From Bacteroidota bacterium (lineage in GTDB: Bacteria > Bacteroidota > Rhodothermia > Rhodothermales > UBA10348): 5,256 nucleotides of DNA. This document shows positions 1-5,256 of the stretch, one piece after another. The stretch covers positions 1 through 5,256 of the forward strand of contig JAQCDI010000200.1 of NCBI GenBank assembly GCA_027620595.1. Reading direction: 5' to 3'. The notes under the pieces are model-generated. The model was not told the DNA's origin, made no database searches, and saw only the letters and a list, made by a program, of their open reading frames with translations. A program made the position numbers and the translations under genes. The stretch's first letter is position 1, and each line of letters begins with the position of its first letter.

Positions 1-2884
1 GGAGCACGCGGGAGTCCGTCGGTTCGGCCAACGAATCCGGGGAGATCGCAAGGGAGTCCGTCGGCACGCCGAGGGAATCCTTGGCGACCAGCGACGAATC
101 GGGCGCAGGCGGCGGCGGAGGCGTTTTCAATTCCTCGAGAGCGACCTTGAGTTTCGAAGCCCGATCCCCGAGTGCTGTCCGACCCGCTTTTGCCACGACA
201 TAATCCAGGATGTCCTCGATGCGGAACGGCTCCACCTTGACCTCGGGCCGTTCCTGCACTTGCGGGGATCCTGGCGGACCTGCGGAGGATCCGACAACAG
301 GGAGTCCGGCCATGACGGCGGCGGCATCGGCCACGGCTACGGAATCCGAAGGCATCCCGGCCTGCGTGCTGTCAACACGGGCGTCCTCGGTCGCTTCCAT
401 GTCGGACAGACCCGGCGCTACGGACGTTGTCGAATCGGGAGTGACCGGCGTGAAATCGCCAGCCAGCGTAGCGGTCGAGTCGGCAGCAGCCGAGTCGGAA
501 GCAACCGGACCAGCACCGCTGGCCGTGGAGGCAGCCGAGTCGGCAGGCATCGCGCTCTCGCCGAGGGCACCCTCCGGAATGCTGACATCAACAGCTGCCG
601 TGTCGAGCGGGAATCGTTTGGGCCACAATCGATGCATCAGATCATGGGCCACACCGTGCCGGATGGGCAGGAAGATGGCAGCGGAGTCCGCTTCCGCATG
701 CAGGAGGTGCAGCTGACCTGCGGCGTACGCGGCTTTGGGGCTCTCGGGGAAATCTTCCCACAGGACCGCCACCGTCAGCAGGGAGTCCATGGCATGCTCA
801 TGCTGCGCTTCTTTCAGCAGGATGGCCTGCTCAAACGCCATCGTCGCCATGGTCGACGAATCGGCCCGGATACTCAGGTCGGGCTCCAGACCCAGCCGCT
901 CCCTCACGTCCGGAATGAAGTCCGAAGCGGGGTAACTGGCCAACAGGTCCCGATAGAGCCGCTCGGCGGAAAGGGTGTCTCCCAATGCGCGCTGCACCTC
1001 GGCCAGGGCGTATTGGGCGCGGGGCGCCACGACGTCGCCCGCATCCTCCTCGATGACCGTCCGATACCAGACGGCGGCTGAATCCGGCTGACTCATGCCC
1101 AGGAAGAGGACGTTGCCCAATTCATAGCGTGCCGCAGCCCGGGAGGCCCGCATCTTGGCCTGGGCGGTCGAATCCTTGGGTACGGCCGAATCGTCAATCT
1201 CCGGGAGCACATCGGGTGCCACTTCCTCCAGCACGGCTTCCTGCTCAGCCAACTGCTCTTCCGACAGGTCTGCCTGGGCTGTACTTATGGCGGCGGAACG
1301 ACGCCAGTTCGGAACCAGGGGACGCCGTCCCCAGATGTTCTGGAATGCTTGTCGGCCCTCCTGCGCCCGGATGGGGTCCTTGTGGAAGAGATATCCCCCA
1401 GCATTGCCGGTCGGGTCCTCCGGCGTCGGAATCACCTTGCCGGGCTGGGTACCCCGGTTCATCACCGGATCGGACGACGCTCCTTCCCGAAAAGCCGCTT
1501 CCCGCTGACGCTCGGCCAGAATCCGCCGCTGTTCCGCCAATTCGGCAGCCCGCTGCTGGCGCAGCTCCATGATCTTCGCCTCATAGGCTTCCGGCGGCAG
1601 ACTGCCCAGCCAGAGCAACGAGTCGAACCGCGCCACCTGTTCGTGGACGCGGGCATAGGTACCAAAGCTTGTTTTCAGGTCCTGAGCATCCGTGATGGCC
1701 TCTGGAGCCTGGAGGTCGGATTCGGCCGCCACGGCCCGCCCCGTGGTGCGCGCACCTCCTGTCCTCACGGCCGTGGCGGCCGAATCGTAGTAGGCAGCGG
1801 CCATGACATAATCCCCGAGCTGATCCCGGTAGAGCTCGGCCAGCGCATAATGGATCCGACCGCGCAGGGTACCGATGGACGCTCCCGGAGGCAGGGCCAG
1901 CGGATCATAGAGGAGCTCGTCATAGAGCACCATGGCCTCGTCGATGGCTCCCAGTTCCTGCAGGATGCGGGCGCGCAGATAGCGCAGTTCACCGAGTTTG
2001 GAGACATTCTTGTCATCCCGCTCCAGCCGCCGGATCTCCAGAAGGGCCCGCTCCGGATCCACGAAGCGTCCGTCGACCCGTGCGGCAGAATACCGGGCGG
2101 CGAAGTCCAGTTCGTAGGGAGCCGGGTAGTTGCGCACATTGTGATACGCCTGCACCGCTTCCGGATACCGATCCAGCGTCTCCTGGACCTGACCGAGCAG
2201 ATACGATGCTCGCGCAGCCAATTCCTTGTCCTTGATGGCATCGATGCCTGCCACGAGGTGATCAGCCGCCTCCTCCCACAGCTCCTGCTGGATGGCCAAT
2301 TCGGCCAACAGCAACCGATCCTGGGCCACCCATTCCCTGTCGGCGTCCTCGATGGCCATGGCCAGGGTCAGCTCTTCCAGCGCCGCTTCATAGGCACCGC
2401 TCGTAATCAGGGACCGCGCCAGCCAGAAGCGCGCCTCATCGGCAAGACCGGTTTCCATGGAGATCACTTCGGAGAATTTCTGGACCGCTCCGACGTAGTT
2501 CTCCTGATAGAAGTACGATTTCCCGATAAGCATCAGGGCGTCGTCCACCCACTTGGAATCCGGGTGTTCACGCAGCAGGTTGGCGCTCTTGAGTACCGTT
2601 TGCTCGAACTCCCTCGAGGCGGACATCCCGGTGGTCTTGACGAACAGGGGCAGGTACTGCTCCCGGTTCACGGCCTCGTCGAAGCGCTCGAGGTTCTTGT
2701 ATCCCGTCTCGAACTGCCGCTCGGCGTTGTAGAACGTGTTGTAGTACGCCGTGAAGTTGCTGTAGCGCTGCCCGATGAACTCTGGCGGCTTGCAGCCGGT
2801 GAGTCCGACCAGGACAATAAAAAGTCCAGCCGACATCAGCGGGAATACGGCAGAACGAAAGGACCGATGGGCGCAGGAACGCAT
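1..2884 (-). CDS. porW: PorW/SprE-like type IX secretion TPR lipoprotein (partial, C-terminus beyond left edge)
   Basis: One frame stays open from the ATG at 2884 to the left edge, giving 961 residues without a stop. Residues 1-30 form a lipoprotein signal peptide: Arg/His-rich start, hydrophobic core, lipobox LTGC with Cys31. After it come blocks I recognise from the PorW/SprE family: an Asn-Phe-Thr-Ala-x-Tyr-Asn-x-Phe-Tyr-Asn segment (about 43-53), KWVDDALMLIGKSYFY (111-126), and a central block with WGRRPLVPNWRRS (about 519-531). TPR-like helical pairs fill about 94-380, a charged coiled-coil lies at about 430-468, and more TPR-like repeats follow at about 580-665 and 680-735. Asp-Ser-rich linkers finish the visible part. 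In Bacteroidota, PorW/SprE is an outer-membrane lipoprotein thought to connect the PorK/PorN ring with the SprA/Sov translocon. Flavobacterium SprE is about 870 residues, so this protein is longer. I chose the 2884 start because it supplies the positive n-region; Met17 would leave a signal without charge. No clear Shine-Dalgarno is present. The family call rests on remembered motifs, not a search; the fallback is a generic TPR lipoprotein. Confidence 0.75.
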   Translation of the reverse strand, partial: MRSCAHRSFRSAVFPLMSAGLFIVLVGLTGCKPPEFIGQRYSNFTAYYNTFYNAERQFETGYKNLERFDEAVNREQYLPLFVKTTGMSASREFEQTVLKSANLLREHPDSKWVDDALMLIGKSYFYQENYVGAVQKFSEVISMETGLADEARFWLARSLITSGAYEAALEELTLAMAIEDADREWVAQDRLLLAELAIQQELWEEAADHLVAGIDAIKDKELAARASYLLGQVQETLDRYPEAVQAYHNVRNYPAPYELDFAARYSAARVDGRFVDPERALLEIRRLERDDKNVSKLGELRYLRARILQELGAIDEAMVLYDELLYDPLALPPGASIGTLRGRIHYALAELYRDQLGDYVMAAAYYDSAATAVRTGGARTTGRAVAAESDLQAPEAITDAQDLKTSFGTYARVHEQVARFDSLLWLGSLPPEAYEAKIMELRQQRAAELAEQRRILAERQREAAFREGASSDPVMNRGTQPGKVIPTPEDPTGNAGGYLFHKDPIRAQEGRQAFQNIWGRRPLVPNWRRSAAISTAQADLSEEQLAEQEAVLEEVAPDVLPEIDDSAVPKDSTAQAKMRASRAAARYELGNVLFLGMSQPDSAAVWYRTVIEEDAGDVVAPRAQYALAEVQRALGDTLSAERLYRDLLASYPASDFIPDVRERLGLEPDLSIRADSSTMATMAFEQAILLKEAQHEHAMDSLLTVAVLWEDFPESPKAAYAAGQLHLLHAEADSAAIFLPIRHGVAHDLMHRLWPKRFPLDTAAVDVSIPEGALGESAMPADSAASTASGAGPVASDSAAADSTATLAGDFTPVTPDSTTSVAPGLSDMEATEDARVDSTQAGMPSDSVAVADAAAVMAGLPVVGSSAGPPGSPQVQERPEVKVEPFRIEDILDYVVAKAGRTALGDRASKLKVALEELKTPPPPPAPDSSLVAKDSLGVPTDSLAISPDSLAEPTDSRVL
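12..101 (-). repeat. 21-bp imperfect tandem repeat encoding Asp-Ser heptads in the porW-like gene
   Basis: On the plus strand the motif GAGTC/GAATC starts at 12, 33, 54, 75 and 96, spaced exactly 21 bases each time. Read on the minus strand, each copy encodes Asp-Ser followed by five variable, mostly small or hydrophobic residues, so the protein shows five Asp-Ser pairs in perfect heptad register (DSSLVAK, DSLGVPT, DSLAISP, DSLAEPT, DSRVL). Copies at 12 and 54 are the most alike (both begin GAGTCCGTCGG). The array directly follows a Pro-rich run encoded at about 102-124 and may continue beyond the left edge. It is in frame, so changes in copy number would alter linker length without breaking the gene. 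Confidence 0.8.
290..565 (-). other. Asp-Ser/Ala-rich low-complexity linker segment of the porW-like protein
   Basis: About 90 residues here are dominated by Ala, Ser, Asp, Thr, Pro and Gly, with six Asp-Ser dipeptides at irregular spacing (PADSAAS, ASDSAAADST, TPDSTT, RVDSTQ, PSDSVA) and no predicted regular fold. It separates the last TPR-like block from a short charged, probably helical segment encoded at about 135-250 (contains EPFRIEDILDYVVAKAG). I read it as a flexible extracytoplasmic linker. It is distinct from the heptad array nearer the edge, which is regularly spaced. Confidence 0.65.
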
Positions 2885-2994
2885 GAACGTCTCGTCAGCA
2901 GGAAGCGGGTGCGGAGGCACCGGGGGACCAATGCAGGGGATCGTAGCGGTTCGGGCTGACAGTCGATGGGTTGACGTTCGAGGTAGTGGAGGGA
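2885..2994. other. 110-bp intergenic gap between pyk and the porW-like gene
   Basis: This gap separates the pyk stop from the start of the lipoprotein gene on the same strand. It contains one small perfect hairpin at 2908-2921 (5-bp stem GGTGC/GCACC, 4-base loop) with no T-run after it in the minus direction, so it is not a convincing intrinsic terminator. No good sigma-70 promoter is visible on the minus strand; TACGAT near 2940 is at most a poor -10. Readthrough from pyk into the lipoprotein gene is therefore possible but not shown. Confidence 0.4.
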
Positions 2995-4416
2995 CTATTC
3001 GGGAATCGTGCTGACATGCACCATGTTGGTGCGACCCTTGGCTGGAAGCGGCATGCCGGCCGTGACCACAATGAGGTCGCCGGGCTTTGCAAGCCCTTCC
3101 TTGACCAGTCGCTTGTGCACCAGTTCGATGCCCCGGTCCGTGTCGGTCTGGAAAGGCAGGTAAAAACCTTTTGTTCCCCAGGACAGCGCCAAATGCCCCA
3201 GGATGCGGCGGTCTCCCGTGAAGGCGTACAACGGGACGTGGGGCCGATGGCGCGCAATCGATCGGGCCGTTGCGCCGGACGCGGTCAGGCAGGCAATGGC
3301 CTTGGCTTCCACCTTGTGTGCCAGGAAGAAGGCCGTACGCGAGATGGCTTCGGTGGTCGACGGTGAATCCAGCACGGGGGTCGGATCTACGTCGTTCTCC
3401 GTGAAGGCCTTTTCCGCTTCGGCAATCACGGTGGCCATGACCTCCACGGCCCGAATGGGGTTCGCCCCCATGGCCGTCTCCCCGGAAAGCATCACGGCAT
3501 CGCTGCCGTCCAGTACCGCATTGGCCACGTCGCTGACCTCGGCACGGGTGGGCCGGGGATTCTCGATCATGGATTCGAGCATCTGGGTGGCCGTGATCAC
3601 CGGTTTGGCACTCTCGAGACAAGCCTTGATGATCCGCTTCTGGGCAAAGGGGACTTTCGAGAGGCGCATCTCGATCCCGAGGTCTCCACGGGCCACCATG
3701 ACCGCATCGGCGATGTCGATGATCTCGTCGATACAGTCCAGGGCCTCCGGCTTCTCGATCTTGGCCACGACCAGGGCACTGCCCTTGGCCGTCCGGATGC
3801 GGTCCACCAGCTGCTGGACATCGGACGGTTTGCGCACGAAGGAGAGCGCAATGATGTCCACCTTGTGCTCGAGGCCAAAGGCCAGATCCTTAAGATCCTT
3901 TTCCGTCAGCGCGGGGGTGGATGTCTGGATGTGGGGCAGGTTGACGCCCTTTCGGGACCTGAGCGGCCCGCCTACGCGCACCTTCGTTACGACGTCGAGC
4001 CCTTTCTTCTCGATGACCTCCAGCTCAAGATTGCCATCGTCAAGGAGGATCTCCCCTCCGATCTCCACATCCTGGGCAAGTGTCGGGTAGCTGACATACA
4101 GCCGGTTTGCCGTGCTCTGGGCCATCGGCTCCGGTGTGATGACCACCTTGCGGCCCTTGATGAGCTGGACTTCGCCGCCAGCCACTTCCCCGACACGCAA
4201 CTTGGGTCCCTGCAGGTCCTGCAGGATGGCAATCTGGCGACCCTCCTGTTCCGCCGCCTTGCGCACCCGTTCGATCAGCTTGGCATGCCACGCGTGGGTC
4301 CCATGGGAAAAGTTCAGTCGGGCCACATCCATCCCGGCGCGGATCAGTTGGCGGATGGTGGCCAGATCGTCCGACGCGGGACCAAGGGTACAGACAATCT
4401 TCGTGCGGCGCTGCAT
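2995..4416 (-). CDS. pyk: Pyruvate kinase (K+-independent type by motif)
   Basis: This cytoplasmic enzyme transfers phosphate from phosphoenolpyruvate to ADP, giving pyruvate and ATP in the last step of glycolysis. The 473-residue length is usual for the family. The A domain begins with TKIVCTLGPAS (5-15) and RLNFSHG (33-39); the B-domain lid covers about 76-171; the A domain resumes with the signature around VVAKIEKPEAL (216-226), where Lys219 is the catalytic lysine and Glu221 with Asp245 (ARGDLG) bind Mg2+. TATQMLESM (275-283) supplies the catalytic Thr277, followed by NPRPTRAEVSDVANAVLDG. The C domain (about 346-473) has the phosphate-loop-like TASGATARS (378-386). There is no extra C-terminal PEP-utiliser-like domain of the Bacillus kind. 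The segment DLQGPKLRV (67-75) has Leu, Gln, Lys and Val where K+-dependent enzymes have Thr, Lys, Glu and Thr. I chose the ATG at 4416 because family homology begins right after it; the frame is open up to 4551, but that stretch has no family resemblance. No Shine-Dalgarno is evident. Confidence 0.97.
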   Translation of the reverse strand: MQRRTKIVCTLGPASDDLATIRQLIRAGMDVARLNFSHGTHAWHAKLIERVRKAAEQEGRQIAILQDLQGPKLRVGEVAGGEVQLIKGRKVVITPEPMAQSTANRLYVSYPTLAQDVEIGGEILLDDGNLELEVIEKKGLDVVTKVRVGGPLRSRKGVNLPHIQTSTPALTEKDLKDLAFGLEHKVDIIALSFVRKPSDVQQLVDRIRTAKGSALVVAKIEKPEALDCIDEIIDIADAVMVARGDLGIEMRLSKVPFAQKRIIKACLESAKPVITATQMLESMIENPRPTRAEVSDVANAVLDGSDAVMLSGETAMGANPIRAVEVMATVIAEAEKAFTENDVDPTPVLDSPSTTEAISRTAFFLAHKVEAKAIACLTASGATARSIARHRPHVPLYAFTGDRRILGHLALSWGTKGFYLPFQTDTDRGIELVHKRLVKEGLAKPGDLIVVTAGMPLPAKGRTNMVHVSTIPE

Positions 4417-4446
4417 AAAGGGCAGGTGGAGTGATTCGGGGCTGGC

Positions 4447-4452
4447 AAAATA
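4447..4452 (-). promoter_or_regulatory. Candidate -10 element for pyk (TATTTT)
   Basis: On the minus strand TATTTTG lies about 30 bases upstream of the pyk ATG. It matches the sigma-70 -10 at four of six positions and is one base short of the Bacteroidota TAnnTTTG element. No good -35 stands at the right distance (GTGAAG is the best). The element would leave a leader of about 24 nt. It stands out mainly because it is the AT-rich spot in a GC-rich region. Confidence 0.25.
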
Positions 4453-4479
4453 CCACTCGCGAACGCGCTCTTCACGGCG

Positions 4480-4508
4480 TTGTGCCCCGGGGCGAGAGGA
4501 TCGCACAA
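4480..4508. repeat. Inverted repeat TTGTGC-N17-GCACAA with internal GCCCCGGGGC palindrome
   Basis: Perfect 6-bp arms at 4480-4485 and 4503-4508 flank 17 bases, and a 10-bp perfect palindrome (4484-4493) overlaps the left arm. The repeat lies in the control region, upstream of the candidate pyk -10 in the pyk direction. A dyad of this size could be a regulator site, but arms this short occur by chance, and I recognise no known operator. Confidence 0.25.
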
Positions 4509-4595
4509 TTCGGCACCGGCAGGCCACGACTCGTGCGACGGTATCCACCATTCGGCTCCAGACCGCATCCTGACGGACAGCCTCCCGTAGAGCTG

Positions 4596-4624
4596 TTCAA
4601 ATGCATCGGAAGTCGCTCTACCAT
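4596..4624 (+). promoter_or_regulatory. Candidate sigma-70-like promoter for the HEAT-like gene
   Basis: TTCAAA (4596-4601) and TACCAT (4619-4624) are 17 bases apart, each matching the -35 and -10 consensus at four of six positions. Transcription would start near 4631, about 25 nt before the ATG and just ahead of the Shine-Dalgarno. The spacing is ideal, the hexamers are mediocre. Confidence 0.3.
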
Positions 4625-4644
4625 CCTTCACGTTTTCAGACTTG

Positions 4645-4649
4645 GGAGG
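4645..4649 (+). promoter_or_regulatory. Shine-Dalgarno GGAGG of the HEAT-like gene
   Basis: GGAGG, within GGGAGGG, sits six bases before the ATG at 4656. It is the only strong ribosome-binding site among the three genes and decides the start over the upstream in-frame ATG at 4431. The residues that follow form a good signal peptide, which agrees with this choice. Confidence 0.8.
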
Positions 4650-4655
4650 GTCAAC

Positions 4656-5213
4656 ATGAAAACGAATCAACGCCTTCTGGCCAGAGCGACCAGCATTCTC
4701 TGTCTCACAGCCCTGCTGTGGATTCCCCAGGCCGACGCCCAATCCCTTTCCTTCGACGCCCAGTTGGCCTTTGCCGACGGCGCGCACAACGCGGATCATG
4801 ACGCCGCCTGGCGTGCCGAACTGCCGGTGGATCCGGCTGAGGACGCCTTCGCCGCCTCCATTGACGCACTGCGCCGCAGCGCCCCGGTCATGAGCAAGAC
4901 CGACTGGAAGACCTACGGTGAGGGCCTGCAGGATGCCCTGGCTTTCGAGCACCAGGGGCTGCGCAATTCGGCCCTGCGCCTCTTCATTGCCTATTCGGAG
5001 CGGCTCCAGCTGGGAAATGAGGCCGTGGTGGACCTGATGCGGATCTATCGGGACGACGACTCCGAACAGGCGCGTCGAATGGCGGTCGTAGCCCTGGGCG
5101 AGCTCGATTCTGCGCTGGCCGTGGATTACCTCGAACGCAGCCTGGAGTTCGAAGAATCCGATGCGGTGAAGCGCACGATCGCTGCCGTGGTCAACAGTCA
5201 CCGGGCCGCCTGA
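4656..5213 (+). CDS. Exported protein with C-terminal HEAT-like repeats, function unknown
   Basis: The product has 185 residues. It starts with a typical Sec signal peptide: Lys2, Arg6 and Arg10, a hydrophobic core at about 11-23, and an Ala-Asp-Ala site before Gln29, so it is probably released to the periplasm or carried further. Cys16 lies within the core and is not a lipobox. Residues 30-75 are acidic and Ala-rich with no recognisable fold. From about 84 the chain looks all-helical: a Trp-containing helix (DWKTYGEGLQDALAF), then GLRNSALRLFIAYSERL, AVVDLMRIYRD, EQARRMAVVALGEL and ALAVDYLERSLEFEESDAVKRTI. The last three have the HEAT-like arrangement of an amphipathic pair followed by Arg-Arg-Met-Ala-x-x-Ala-Leu-Gly, suggesting a small helical scaffold for protein contacts. 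No catalytic motif is visible. Similar small exported HEAT-type proteins seem familiar to me from Rhodothermota and Balneolota, but I cannot name a family. It is transcribed away from pyk, so it belongs to a separate unit. Confidence 0.85.
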   Translation: MKTNQRLLARATSILCLTALLWIPQADAQSLSFDAQLAFADGAHNADHDAAWRAELPVDPAEDAFAASIDALRRSAPVMSKTDWKTYGEGLQDALAFEHQGLRNSALRLFIAYSERLQLGNEAVVDLMRIYRDDDSEQARRMAVVALGELDSALAVDYLERSLEFEESDAVKRTIAAVVNSHRAA

Positions 5214-5256
5214 CACATCGACATTGCCGAAACAGGACGGGCGGCTCCGCGCATGC

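Larger units (their letters stand above)
4417..4655. other. Divergent intergenic region between pyk and the HEAT-like gene
   Basis: These 239 bp should carry the control regions for both divergent genes. Both strands are open in the frames of their downstream genes (minus up to 4551, plus from 4431), but those extensions are rich in Arg, Pro, Ser and Cys and resemble no protein I know, so I treat them as non-coding. The region holds weak promoter candidates in both directions and an inverted repeat at 4480-4508, listed separately. Confidence 0.5.

Noticed and set aside
12..600. Dense cluster of GANTC sites as a possible methylation or regulatory cluster
   Set aside because: Every Asp-Ser codon pair (GAY TCN) gives GARTC on the other strand, so the cluster follows from the encoded dipeptide.
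260..1081. Plus-strand open frame of 273 codons opposite the Asp-Ser-rich region
   Set aside because: The product is Gly/Arg/Ser-rich low complexity produced by reading the repetitive GC-rich linker backwards; no start signal or family match.
2908..2921. Hairpin GGTGC-GGAG-GCACC as a terminator between pyk and the porW-like gene
   Set aside because: The stem is only 5 bp and no T-run follows in the direction of transcription.
1349..2959. Plus-strand open frame of 536 codons antisense to the porW-like gene
   Set aside because: Its translation has no recognisable domain, while the opposite strand encodes a coherent lipoprotein with signal peptide, TPRs and family motifs. Long antisense frames are common opposite GC-rich genes.
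2971..2999. Plus-strand TTGACG as a promoter -35
   Set aside because: The -10 at the right distance is poor (CTATTC), and no plus-strand gene lies downstream for more than 1.6 kb.
4417..4551. N-terminal extension of pyruvate kinase up to an upstream start at 4551
   Set aside because: The 45 extra residues are Arg/Cys-rich and unlike any pyruvate kinase N-terminus; homology begins immediately after the ATG at 4416.
4344..5216. Minus-strand open frame of 290 codons opposite the HEAT-like gene and running into pyk
   Set aside because: It overlaps the start of pyk in another frame and the whole of a well-signalled plus-strand gene. The translation shows no domain or signal.
5214..5256. Possible start of a further gene (ATG at 5253) or a terminator after the HEAT-like gene
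   Set aside because: Only one codon fits before the edge, AGGA is about 15 bases away, and the GCCGCC/GGCGGC pairing across the stop has a 29-base loop and no T-run.

Overview
The window is GC-rich (roughly 60%) bacterial chromosome with high coding density. It holds three genes: two on the minus strand that appear to be transcribed in the order pyk then porW, and one divergent plus-strand gene. Nothing points to a mobile element, phage, CRISPR array or RNA gene. The best clue to the organism is the large lipoprotein, which carries several sequence hallmarks of the PorW/SprE family, a type IX secretion (T9SS) component confined to the Bacteroidota and close relatives. High GC, frequent Asp-Ser/Pro-rich linkers, and a small exported HEAT-like protein make a Rhodothermales-type (Rhodothermota) organism my best guess. 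That taxonomic guess is inference.

Layout. Positions 1-2884 (minus) are the N-terminal 961 residues of a PorW/SprE-like TPR lipoprotein whose C-terminus lies beyond the left edge. It has a signal peptide with lipobox, about seven N-terminal TPR-like repeats, a coiled-coil stretch, the family's central WG-R-NWR block, a second TPR set, an Asp-Ser-rich linker, a short charged domain and, at the window edge, a 21-bp tandem repeat encoding Asp-Ser heptads. Positions 2885-2994 are a 110-bp gap without a convincing terminator. Positions 2995-4416 (minus) encode a complete 473-residue pyruvate kinase with all catalytic residues and the residue set typical of the K+-independent branch. Positions 4417-4655 are a 239-bp divergent intergenic region with weak promoter candidates and a small inverted repeat. 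Positions 4656-5213 (plus) encode a 185-residue secreted protein with a Sec signal peptide and C-terminal HEAT-like helices. Positions 5214-5256 hold nothing I can identify.

Functionally, the pyruvate kinase is the last step of glycolysis and has no evident mechanistic tie to secretion, so the pyk-porW arrangement looks like co-localisation or co-transcription rather than one pathway. I do not see a clearly new multi-gene system here. The points most worth checking are the unusually elaborated C-terminus of the PorW-like protein with its heptad repeat, the K+-independent signature in pyruvate kinase, and the uncharacterised HEAT-like exported protein.
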